The position numbers and the translations under genes were made by a program. From the NCBI RefSeq assembly GCF_040655075.1, contig NZ_JBFAJC010000051.1, positions 1-64,000 on the forward strand: a DNA stretch of 64,000 bases, written 5' to 3'. Source of the DNA: Actinoallomurus sp040655075 (GTDB lineage Bacteria > Actinomycetota > Actinomycetes > Streptosporangiales > Streptosporangiaceae). The notes beneath the pieces are model-generated. The model ran no database searches, was not told the origin of the DNA, and saw nothing but the letters and a program-made list of their open reading frames with translations. How positions within the stretch are numbered: position 1 is the stretch's first letter; every line of letters starts with the position of its first letter. Of the stretch, positions 43,730 to 51,630 are shown piece by piece.

Positions 43730-45151
43730 GTGACCTTGTTGCGGGAAAGTCCACGTCCGAAGGCCGTCAGGGAGCATCGGTGGGCACCCTGGCTGGCGGT
43801 CTGCTCGGTATGCGTGGGCGCGTTCATGGGGCAGTTGGACGCGAGCATCGTCACGCTGGCGTACCCGGCCGTCCAACGAGAGTTCGGCGCTCCGCTGGCG
43901 TCGGTGCAGTGGGTGTCGCTGGGGTACCTGCTGGTGCTGGTCGGCCTGCTGGCGGCGGTGGGCCGGCTGGCCGACGCGGCCGGCCGCAAACTCGTCTACC
44001 TGCAGGGCTTCGTGGTGTTCACCGTCGCGTCGGCCGCGTGCGGGTTCGCGCCGTCCCTGGAATCGCTCGTGGTCTTCCGGCTGGTGCAGGCGGCGGGTGC
44101 CGCGATGTTGCAGGCGAACAGCGTCGCCCTGGTCAGTGCCAGCGTGCCGCGCGAGCGGTTGCGTCAGGGTTTGGGGCTGCAGGCCGCCGGTCAGGCGTTG
44201 GGCCTCGCGCTCGGGCCGACCGCCGGGGGGCTGCTCGTCGCCTCCGCGGGCTGGCGATGGGTGTTCTGGATCAACGTGCCCGTCGGGTGCGCGGCGATCG
44301 TGGCCGGTCACTATCTGCTGCCTCGCACGCGCGAGCGCAGCACCGTACGGCGTCTCGACTGGCCGGGGCTCCTGCTCATCGCGGCCGCCACGACCGCCCT
44401 GTTGGTGGCACTGTCGGGCGCTTCGGGGCTGGGCCTGCCCGGTTCCGCGATCCTCGGCCTGCTGGGCCTGTCCTGTGTCGCGTGGACCGGGTTGTGGATC
44501 CGGGAACGGCGTGCGCGCTTCCCGCTCATCGATCCGGCTCTGCTCCGCGCCCCGGGGGTGGCGACGGGGCTGTTCGGGGCGCTGTGCGGCTATCTGGTGC
44601 TGTTCGGGCCGCTGGCGCTGATGCCCCAGATACTGCCCGGCGGGGCGGCGCACGCCGGCCTGGTGCTGACCGCGTTGCCCGTCGGGTTCGCGATCGCGGC
44701 TCTGGGCACCGACCGAATCCTGCCGCGCCGATGGGGGAACCGGGCCCGCGGCGTCGGCGGTGCGGCGGTCGCCCTGGCGGCCCTGGCGCTGCTGGTTCCG
44801 GCTCCGACCGCGACCGGTCCGGTGATCGTGCTGCTCGGACTGCTGGGAATCGGCTTGGGAGTGTTCATCCCGGCGAACAACACCGTGATCTTGTCGGCCG
44901 TTCCGGCGCGGCTCTCCGGCACCGGCGGGGGAATGGTCAACATGACCCGGGGGATCGGCACCGCGTTGGGGATCGCGCTGGTCACGTTCGCGCTGCACGT
45001 GGCGGGAAAGGACGCCGGCGGCGCGCGTACGGCGGTCGTGATGATGGCGGTCGCGGGCCTGGCGGCCGTCGTGAGCGCCGCGTACGCCAGGACCGGTCGA
45101 CCGGGCACAGTGCGAAAGGTCTATCAAACCGAGGGATCAAAGCGACAATGA
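43730..45151 (+). CDS. MFS transporter, DHA2/EmrB-like
   Basis: 473 residues from a GTG with GAGGGTAGGG upstream; the longer open frame crosses the operators. About 14 membrane segments. The first carries VGAFMGQLDASIVTLAYPAVQREFG, the EmrB/QacA-type motif D1, and then GRLADAAGRKL. These are proton-coupled exporters of drugs or metabolites. The stop overlaps the MarR start by ATGA. Regulated export is supported by two operators in the promoter. Confidence 0.9.
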   Translation: MTLLRESPRPKAVREHRWAPWLAVCSVCVGAFMGQLDASIVTLAYPAVQREFGAPLASVQWVSLGYLLVLVGLLAAVGRLADAAGRKLVYLQGFVVFTVASAACGFAPSLESLVVFRLVQAAGAAMLQANSVALVSASVPRERLRQGLGLQAAGQALGLALGPTAGGLLVASAGWRWVFWINVPVGCAAIVAGHYLLPRTRERSTVRRLDWPGLLLIAAATTALLVALSGASGLGLPGSAILGLLGLSCVAWTGLWIRERRARFPLIDPALLRAPGVATGLFGALCGYLVLFGPLALMPQILPGGAAHAGLVLTALPVGFAIAALGTDRILPRRWGNRARGVGGAAVALAALALLVPAPTATGPVIVLLGLLGIGLGVFIPANNTVILSAVPARLSGTGGGMVNMTRGIGTALGIALVTFALHVAGKDAGGARTAVVMMAVAGLAAVVSAAYARTGRPGTVRKVYQTEGSKRQ

Positions 45152-45666
45152 CGGTCATGAACGAGCGCGATCGATCTACCGTCCCTCCCGCAGAGGACAT
45201 CCGGAGACCAGAACCTGCAGGGCCTGAGCTCGCCGACACGGTCGCTCGATTGCGACGTGCGATGCGCCGTGCCGCTCGCGCCGTTGATCCGGCCAATCCG
45301 CTGGCGGTGGCGCAGCTGGAGCTTCTGTCGGCGGTGGCGGATGAGCCGGGGATCCGCCCGGGCGAACTCGCGCGGCGGCTGCGATTGGCCCCGAACTCGG
45401 TGACCACCCTGGCCAACGGCCTGCATGCCAAGGGCCTCATCACCCGTTCGGCGGGCGGCCGCGATGGCCGTGCGGTCGCGCTGAAGCCGACGGACAAGGG
45501 GCTTGAGGCCGTCGAGGCGTGGAAGAGCACCAATACCTCGATCATCGAGGCGGCGCTGGCATCCCTGGACGAGAGCCACACTCGAGCCCTGTCCGGCGCC
45601 CTTCCGGCTCTGCGTGAGCTTACGCAGGCCGTCGACGCGATGGCGGACGCGTCATCGAGCGAATAA
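45148..45666 (+). CDS. MarR-family regulator
   Basis: 172 residues. A disordered N-terminus of about 25 residues precedes the winged helix: PGIRPGELARRLRLAPNSVTTLANGLHAKGLITR and the wing RSAGGRDGRAVALKPTDKG. It is translationally coupled to the upstream exporter, the classic arrangement for a repressor of its own operon. An in-frame ATG at 45157 is an alternative start. Confidence 0.9.
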   Translation: MTVMNERDRSTVPPAEDIRRPEPAGPELADTVARLRRAMRRAARAVDPANPLAVAQLELLSAVADEPGIRPGELARRLRLAPNSVTTLANGLHAKGLITRSAGGRDGRAVALKPTDKGLEAVEAWKSTNTSIIEAALASLDESHTRALSGALPALRELTQAVDAMADASSSE

Positions 45667-45727
45667 AGCGGGGTGGAACGCTGCTCGTGGATGTCGACGA
45701 AGTTCTGCCTCCGGATCTTTCATGTGT

Positions 45728-46021
45728 TCAGCCGTTGAGCAGCACGTTCGTGAGTGCCGCCGCACAGACACACACGATCGCCCCTGCGGTCAGCAGCGAA
45801 CGCCCCCGGGAGCCGCGCGGTGATGGTCCGGGAGGCCGGCAGTGGCAGGCGACGCAGATCAGGGCGCTGACGGCCAATATCGGCAGCCCGATGACCGGAT
45901 CGATCTTCGTGATCGCGCCGCCCAGCGACGCGACGGAAATGGCGGTACGGGTCCGAGCCAGTTGTGTTCGTTCCCTGGCCATGCCGGGGTCTCGGTCCGG
46001 CCCTTCGCGAGGGGTGTTCAT
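45728..46021 (-). CDS. DUF202-like small membrane protein
   Basis: 97 residues. The pattern ARERTQLARTRTAISVASLGG corresponds to the DUF202 opening (xERTxLAxxRTxLA). Two or three membrane helices follow (IGLPILAVSALICVACHC, TAGAIVCVCAAALTNVLL). The start overlaps the stop of the larger DUF202 protein by ATGA. Such pairs are common in actinobacteria, with unknown function. Confidence 0.8.
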   Translation of the reverse strand: MNTPREGPDRDPGMARERTQLARTRTAISVASLGGAITKIDPVIGLPILAVSALICVACHCRPPGPSPRGSRGRSLLTAGAIVCVCAAALTNVLLNG

Positions 46022-46827
46022 CGGCCGCGGACCGCCGAGACCACAACGACGATCAACGAGGCGATCGCCGTCGTGGCGATGGCGGCCGCGAGGATCGTCG
46101 GTAGCCGTGATCGTGGCAACGGTCGCTGTTCATGGAGGACCTTGTGATTGCGTTTGAACTCGAGGTAGCTGACCGCGGCGACAACGGCACCCAGGACCAT
46201 CAGCGGGACGCCGAGCAGATCGCGACTCCATGGAACGCCGGGGAAGGGCCGCAGGACTTGGATACTCGCCAGTCCGGCGGCCACGAGGGCGAGCGCGGTT
46301 CGGCTCCAGGCCAGGAAGGTCCGTTCGTTGGCGAACAGGAACCGTACGTCCGGCAGGAACCGTACGTCCGGCGCGGTCGCGTCGCCGGGATTTGCTCTCG
46401 GGAGTGGTCGTCCGAGAGCCCGCAGGTGAGGTGACGTGACCACGGCGGTCAAGGTGGCCAGCGTGAGGAGGGCGAAGGCGAGCCGGTCACCGGCCATCGG
46501 CAGGGGTGAATGAGGTCGCAGGAAGAGGGTGACCGTTGCCACGGCGAACGCGATGCCCAGCTCCCGAGCTGCGAGGGACGGGAGGCGGCCGGCCGACGGG
46601 TTCCGGTGGGCCTCGACCGGCGGGCTGCCATGAGGTGTGTGTGGATGAGGGGGCGCACCGAGATCCTGCTGCAGCGCCGGCAAGGAGAAGGTGATGATCC
46701 CTGTGTCGAGTCGTCCGACGAACAGCCCCAGGCACACGGTCGATACCCCGAACCACTCGGCGTGGTGGAGGTCGCGGATGAACCGGGGGCGGGGTCTTTC
46801 CACACGCAGAACATCCAGGGCCGGCAT
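46018..46827 (-). CDS. DUF202/YidH-like protein fused to an MFS-like N-terminal segment
   Basis: 269 residues from the ATG at 46827 (AGGA upstream). The C-terminal 110 residues are a DUF202 domain (FANERTFLAWSRTALALVAAG, two more helices). The N-terminal 65 residues instead look like helix 1 of a 14-TM MFS exporter (VSTVCLGLFVGRLDTGIITFSLPALQQDLGA). They are joined by a His/Pro-rich stretch and two further hydrophobic segments. The junction before the DUF202 domain contains a tandem 18-bp duplication. Whether the whole is translated or only an internal DUF202 start is used is open. Confidence 0.65.
   Translation of the reverse strand: MPALDVLRVERPRPRFIRDLHHAEWFGVSTVCLGLFVGRLDTGIITFSLPALQQDLGAPPHPHTPHGSPPVEAHRNPSAGRLPSLAARELGIAFAVATVTLFLRPHSPLPMAGDRLAFALLTLATLTAVVTSPHLRALGRPLPRANPGDATAPDVRFLPDVRFLFANERTFLAWSRTALALVAAGLASIQVLRPFPGVPWSRDLLGVPLMVLGAVVAAVSYLEFKRNHKVLHEQRPLPRSRLPTILAAAIATTAIASLIVVVVSAVRGR
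46336..46371. repeat. Perfect 18-bp tandem duplication
   Basis: CAGGAACCGTACGTCCGG occurs twice in immediate succession inside the DUF202 gene and duplicates the six residues around PDVRFL directly before the conserved FANERTF motif. The frame is kept. Confidence 0.9.
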
Positions 46828-47073
46828 CTTGGTGCGTCCTTCCGATCGGCTGTCGCGGTGACCTGGTGGAACGCGAAGCGACATCGCGGATAGTTCTGTC
46901 AAAGAATCATTTACGCAGAATAATCAGATATTGACGCACGGTTACATCGTCGGCATGGTTCGCGGGATATGAACCGTCGGAAAGCTCTTTGTATCCCCGA
47001 CGCTGGATTGACGTGCCGACGCCCGAACCGGACCAGGACGTGAGAAGGGGCCCGCTGCCGCGATGACGCTCGT

Positions 47074-47311
47074 TCATGGATCAGCGGCGGCGAAGCGGAC
47101 CACCTGGACCGGGCAGGGGCAGCGGCGTTCCAGCTCCATCGCCGTGCAGTGATGTAACCGTGCCGCCCATCGGGAACGGATCCGTGCCCCCACGTAGACC
47201 GTGCACGCCGAATGGGAGCGCGCCTGCTCGCGCAGCGCCCCGGCGAGCCAGCGCAGCCAGTCCGGAATCGGTGCCGTCCACCCCGACCAGCACCGTCCCG
47301 CCGGCGATCAC
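47074..47311 (-). pseudogene. Degraded universal stress protein (UspA-like)
   Basis: A GTG-initiated frame at 47311 begins IAGGTVLVGVDGTDSGLAAL, a UspA N-terminus, and then loses similarity. Another frame takes over at the same point (RWLAGALREQARSHSACTVY) and ends RCPCPVQVVRFAAADP at a TGA (47074-47076), a UspA-like C-terminus. The total is about half the normal length, so an internal deletion and a frameshift are inferred. Confidence 0.7.
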
Positions 47312-47390
47312 TTCTCACCCCGGGCGTCGTGGCAGAGCCGGCCGGGCCGCGTCCATCGCACACCGCCGTCTCCCGGAAAACGCGACGCTG

Positions 47391-49157
47391 TCATTGGGTA
47401 CGGGCTTCGGCTGCGGCAAGAAGGGCTCGCGCATGGGAGATCGCGGCGGCCGGATCGGAGTGGATCAGCTCGCCCGACGGCGGCCGCGCACCCGTCGCGT
47501 TGATGATCAGCTCGTGATGACCGGGTCGCACTCCGGCGAGCAGCACGGTGACGCCGCGGGCACGCAGATACGTGATCACTTCCGCGAGGACGCGGGCCGC
47601 GGTCAGGTCGAGAGCCGAAACGCTGGACATGTTCAGGATGACCACACGCGGCCCGGCGATCTGGGTGAGGCTGGTGAGCAGGCGATGAGTGGCCGCGAAG
47701 AACCAGGGCCCATCGAGTTGGTACACGCTGATCTCACTTTTCACCGTGCTGCCCTGCGCATCGTCCGAACGCGGGTCATCGCCCCTGCCGGCGTCTGCTT
47801 CGACGGGTATCGCCTCAATGTGGCAGCTGCGAGCAAGGGTGGCGATGGCCACCAGGGTCGCGATCACCACTCCGGCGGCGACGGCGGCGATGAGGTTGAC
47901 GGCGACGGTCACGGTGAAGGTGAACGCCACGATCAGGCTGTCGATACGGCTCGTCCGCAAGATCGACGCCAGTGAGCCGACCTTGATCATCCGGACGGCC
48001 GCGCCGAACATCAGCCCGGCCAGCGCCGCGCGTGGGATGTCGGCGACCAGCCCGCCGGCGGCAAAGGCGATCACCGCGAGCACGACGGCATGGGTGAACG
48101 ATGCCAGCCGGGACGTCGCCCCGCACCGTACATTCACCGCGGTCCGCGCCAGCGTGGCCGTGGCGGGGACTCCGCCGATGAGCGGCACGGCCAGATTGGA
48201 CAGACCCTGACCGAACAACTCCCGGTCCGGGTCGCTGCGCTCGCCACCGCCCATCGCATCCACCACCGCCGCCGACAACAGGCCTTCCAGCGCGGCCAGC
48301 ACCGCGATGGCCAGTGCCGACGGCAGCAACGCCGCGACGACGTCGAAACGGATGAAGGTCAGGGATGGCGCGGGCAGGCCGGCGGGCACCGCGCCGACAC
48401 GGTCAAGGCCGAGTGGGAGCACGTCGGCGATGACCGTCGCCATCACGATGGCCACCAGCGGGAAGGGAACCTTGGGCAGCCATCGGTTACCGGTCATCAC
48501 GACCACCGCCACGGCCGCCGCCATCAGCAGCGGGGCCGGCCGCACGCCCCGGACGTAGGCCAGGATCGCCCGTACCGCCTCGCGCCACACCTTGTCGTGA
48601 TGGCCCGAGGCGAGCCCGAGCGCGGCCGGCACCTGCTGCAGCGCGATCATCGCTGCGACACCGATGGCGAATCCCTCGACGACCGCGGTCGGCACACAGC
48701 GTGCGTAACGGCCCAGCCGTGCCAATGCGGCGCCGATCAGGATGACGCCGGCCATCAGCCCGGCCAGGAGGACGCCGTCCGGGCCGAAACGGTGCAGGAT
48801 GGGCAGGAGCACGACGGTCATCGCGCCTGTGGGTCCTGACACCTGCAGTGCCCCGCCACCGAAGATCGCCGCCAGAGCGCCGGCCACCACGGCGGTGGCC
48901 AGCCCGGCGCGTGCTCCCAGGCCTGAGCTGGCGCCGTACGCCAGTGCCAGCGGAAGCGCTACCACCGCGACTGAGAGCCCGGCCAGTATGTCCCGCCGTG
49001 GATGTCGCCGCATCGCCGACCAGTCCGCCCGCCCCGGCAGCAACTCGACCAGCCGGCGCAGATGCCTTTTGCGGCGTTGTCCAACGGAAGGGGCGGTGTT
49101 CGACCGGCCAGAATGGAACGCTCCGAACGACGATCCGGATGGCGTGCTGTCCGGCAT
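47391..49157 (-). CDS. SulP/SLC26-type anion transporter with STAS domain
   Basis: 588 residues. About 12-14 membrane helices run from residue 50 to 430, with RRDILAGLSVAVVALPLALAYG near the start and the SulP motif QVSGPTGAMTVVLLPIL. A C-terminal STAS domain (about 475-585) has VVILNMSSVSALDLTAARVL. The family moves sulfate, bicarbonate or other anions, and the substrate is not predictable. An adjacent UspA remnant lies downstream. No carbonic anhydrase is fused. Confidence 0.9.
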   Translation of the reverse strand: MPDSTPSGSSFGAFHSGRSNTAPSVGQRRKRHLRRLVELLPGRADWSAMRRHPRRDILAGLSVAVVALPLALAYGASSGLGARAGLATAVVAGALAAIFGGGALQVSGPTGAMTVVLLPILHRFGPDGVLLAGLMAGVILIGAALARLGRYARCVPTAVVEGFAIGVAAMIALQQVPAALGLASGHHDKVWREAVRAILAYVRGVRPAPLLMAAAVAVVVMTGNRWLPKVPFPLVAIVMATVIADVLPLGLDRVGAVPAGLPAPSLTFIRFDVVAALLPSALAIAVLAALEGLLSAAVVDAMGGGERSDPDRELFGQGLSNLAVPLIGGVPATATLARTAVNVRCGATSRLASFTHAVVLAVIAFAAGGLVADIPRAALAGLMFGAAVRMIKVGSLASILRTSRIDSLIVAFTFTVTVAVNLIAAVAAGVVIATLVAIATLARSCHIEAIPVEADAGRGDDPRSDDAQGSTVKSEISVYQLDGPWFFAATHRLLTSLTQIAGPRVVILNMSSVSALDLTAARVLAEVITYLRARGVTVLLAGVRPGHHELIINATGARPPSGELIHSDPAAAISHARALLAAAEARTQ

Positions 49158-49460
49158 CTGCGCTTCCTCCCGTAGTACGGAAAGACCACGAGGCGGCCTG
49201 GATCTGTCACCGAGTCGCCGGCATGACCAGCCTCGACTACTGAAAGTAATCAGGCGTGTCGATTTCGGGGACCCGTGCAGGAGTGGACTACCGTCCGAGA
49301 CATCGGGCTGCGACCTTCAGGCCACATGAGCACCGCAGACATCATGGATCTCGATCACTGCACCTGATCGCGGCCGGTCCGGTCGGGAGACGCACCCCCG
49401 AGTCCTCAGCCACTGCGCGGCCGTTCGTCAGGGTTGATGACGCGGCCGATGGGCGGAACG
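49158..49460. other. Intergenic region without a supported gene
   Basis: About 300 bp between the start of the SulP gene and the stop of the TetR gene. It presumably carries the SulP promoter. No other structure was recognised. Confidence 0.4.
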
Positions 49461-50081
49461 CTACGCCGCCGGTGGCAGCAAGGCGTGGGCGGCCTGCGTG
49501 GCCAGCCACTCCGTCGCGTCCGGCCAGGTCCAGCCCATGCCGCGGACGGTCCTCCAGGCGTCGAATCCGAAGTAGAACCAGAGCGTCTGTTCGATCTGTG
49601 TCCTGGTGAGCTCGGGACGCACGCCACCCGTCTCGATCAGCCGTTCGGCGATGATGCCGAAACGCTCCTGGACGAACCGGGTGGCGAGGTCGGCGGCGGC
49701 CGCGATGTCCGGATCGGCGTTCCGGTTGTCGAGCAGGATCGTGAGGGTCTTCTGCTGCCTGCGCTGCACCGTCCCGGTGCCCTCCGCGGTGACCCGGAGG
49801 ATCTCTCGCGGATCGTCGAGCGTGGCGATCCGCTGCAGACTGTCGGAGCCGACCGCGTCGGCGGCGCTGTCCTCGGTCATCGCCAGGATCAGCGCGGACT
49901 TGCCGCCCACGCTCGTGTAGACGGTGTTCACGGCGACGCCGGCCGCGGCCGCGACCTCGGCCACGCTGGTGCGCGTGTACCCCTGCCTGGCGAACAGCTC
50001 CCGGGCCGCCTTGATGATCACCCGGCGGGTGTCCGCCGCATGCCGGCTCCGGATCTCGGACGTGTAGTTGCGAGGCGGCAT
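49461..50081 (-). CDS. TetR-family regulator
   Basis: 206 residues with helix-turn-helix at about 20-65 (AARELFARQGYTRTSVAEVAAAAGVAVNTVYTSVGGK). A helical effector domain with several Trp near the C-terminus (LWFYFGFDAWRTVRGMGWTW) follows. It is divergent from the flavin monooxygenase with 43 bp between the starts, and a palindrome in that gap is the likely operator. Confidence 0.9.
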   Translation of the reverse strand: MPPRNYTSEIRSRHAADTRRVIIKAARELFARQGYTRTSVAEVAAAAGVAVNTVYTSVGGKSALILAMTEDSAADAVGSDSLQRIATLDDPREILRVTAEGTGTVQRRQQKTLTILLDNRNADPDIAAAADLATRFVQERFGIIAERLIETGGVRPELTRTQIEQTLWFYFGFDAWRTVRGMGWTWPDATEWLATQAAHALLPPAA

Positions 50082-50110
50082 GACGTGATACTAACGGAGG
50101 AACATTCGTT

Positions 50111-50123
50111 GTAATGGTATTAC
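50111..50123. promoter_or_regulatory. Palindrome in the TetR-monooxygenase gap
   Basis: GTAATGGTATTAC has perfect 5-bp arms around GGT and ends one base before the monooxygenase ATG. It would block expression of the monooxygenase if bound by the divergently encoded TetR protein. Confidence 0.5.
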
Positions 50124-50124
50124 T

Positions 50125-51630
50125 ATGAATGTGAACGGCATCATGGAGAAAGCGTCCGCGCAGGTCATCGTCGTCGGCGCCGGGCCGGTCGGGCTCTGGC
50201 TCGCCGCCGAGCTCGCGCTGGCGGGCGTGTCCACACTGGTCCTCGAGCGCGAGGAGCAGCGCAGCCCGCACTCGAAGGCGCTCGGACTGCATCCCCGTAC
50301 GATCGAAATGCTGGCGATGCGGGGCCTCGCGAAGCAGTTCGTCGCCGAGGGTGCTCCCGTGCCCAGCTGGCATTTCGGCATGCTCGAGAGCCGGCTCGAC
50401 TTCACCGGGCTCGACACCCCGTACCCCTTCATGCTCGCGTATCCGCAGGTACGCACCGAAGAGCTGCTGGAACGCCGCGCGAGGGACCTCGGCGTCCCCA
50501 TCGTGCGCGGGCATTCCGTCACAGGCCTGACGCAGGACGATTCGTCGGTCACGGTCGAGGTGACCGGCGCGGATGGCACCTCGACCCTCAGCGCTCGGTT
50601 CGTGGTCGGCTGCGACGGTGCCGGCAGCACGGTCCGCAAGGCCGCCGGCATCGACTTCCCCGGTACGGACATCACGGCGTACGGCTTCATCGGCGAGGTC
50701 GTCCTGGACGATCCTCCCGGCACCGTGATCAGCATGCACAACGCGGCAGGCGCGGTGATCGCTCTGCCGATCGGTGGGGGACGGTACCGGGTCACCGGCT
50801 TCGACCCGGAGAACCAGAACGCCGGTGACGAGCTCACCCTGGAGGCGCTGCGGGCCATCACGAGCCGGGTGACCGGCACCGACTACGGCATGCGCGATCC
50901 GAGCTGGCTCACCCGGTTCGGCAACGCCACGCGCCACGCGGCGACCTACCGCAAGAACCGCGTGCTGCTCGCCGGAGACGCCGCGCACATGCACTGGCCG
51001 GCTGGCGGCGTCGGACTCAACGTCGGCGTGCAGGACGCGATGAACCTCGGCTGGAAGCTGGCCGCCGAGGTGCAGGGCCGCGCGACGGCGGGCCTGCTCG
51101 ACAGCTACCACGACGAACGCCACCCGGTGGGCGAGGCGCTGGCCGAGCACACGCTGGCCCAGGGCGCGCTGATCACCGCGATCACACCGGACGGGCAGGC
51201 GCTGCGCTCCCTGCTGCGCAACCTCATCGCGTCCCACCCGGGCCTTGAGCGCACTCTCGCCGAGAAACTGGCCGCGCTCGACATCACCTACCCGCCCTCC
51301 GGCCCGGCGGCGCACCCACTGGTCGGTACGAGAGCGCCCGCGGCCGAGCCGGATTCGATCATCTTCAGCGCCCTGCACGACGGCCGGCCCGTACTCCTGG
51401 ACCTGTCCGGCGGCGACCGATTGGGCAGGGCGGCCGAGGCCGCGTCGGCCATGGGCATCGAGACGCATGCCGGCCCGCTCGCCGAAACCGGCGGTCCGGA
51501 CTGGTCCGGCGTCGGCGCGGCGATCATCCGGCCGGACGGATACGTGTGGCGGGCCGTAGACGCTGCCTCACCGAGTCTGGAGTCGGCGGTGATCCACAGC
51601 CTCGACAGCCTGGAGGCGACCTCTTTCTAA
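50125..51630 (+). CDS. FAD-dependent aromatic-type monooxygenase (rifampicin monooxygenase-like)
   Basis: 501 residues of the class A flavin hydroxylase type. FAD motif VVGAGPVGLWLAAEL is at about 15-29, the DG motif is FVVGCDGAGSTVRK, and the GD motif is LLAGDAAHMHWPAGGVGLNVGVQDAMNLGWKL. The short C-terminal domain is a degenerate thioredoxin-like fold. Relatives hydroxylate polyketides, phenols or rifamycins, and the substrate is unknown. It is controlled presumably by the divergent TetR. Its stop overlaps the convergent lyase-like gene by four bases. Confidence 0.9.
   Translation: MNVNGIMEKASAQVIVVGAGPVGLWLAAELALAGVSTLVLEREEQRSPHSKALGLHPRTIEMLAMRGLAKQFVAEGAPVPSWHFGMLESRLDFTGLDTPYPFMLAYPQVRTEELLERRARDLGVPIVRGHSVTGLTQDDSSVTVEVTGADGTSTLSARFVVGCDGAGSTVRKAAGIDFPGTDITAYGFIGEVVLDDPPGTVISMHNAAGAVIALPIGGGRYRVTGFDPENQNAGDELTLEALRAITSRVTGTDYGMRDPSWLTRFGNATRHAATYRKNRVLLAGDAAHMHWPAGGVGLNVGVQDAMNLGWKLAAEVQGRATAGLLDSYHDERHPVGEALAEHTLAQGALITAITPDGQALRSLLRNLIASHPGLERTLAEKLAALDITYPPSGPAAHPLVGTRAPAAEPDSIIFSALHDGRPVLLDLSGGDRLGRAAEAASAMGIETHAGPLAETGGPDWSGVGAAIIRPDGYVWRAVDAASPSLESAVIHSLDSLEATSF

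Noticed and set aside
49342..51468. A 708-codon minus-strand frame spanning TetR and the monooxygenase
   Set aside because: It crosses two well-supported genes and their shared promoter, and has no recognisable domain.
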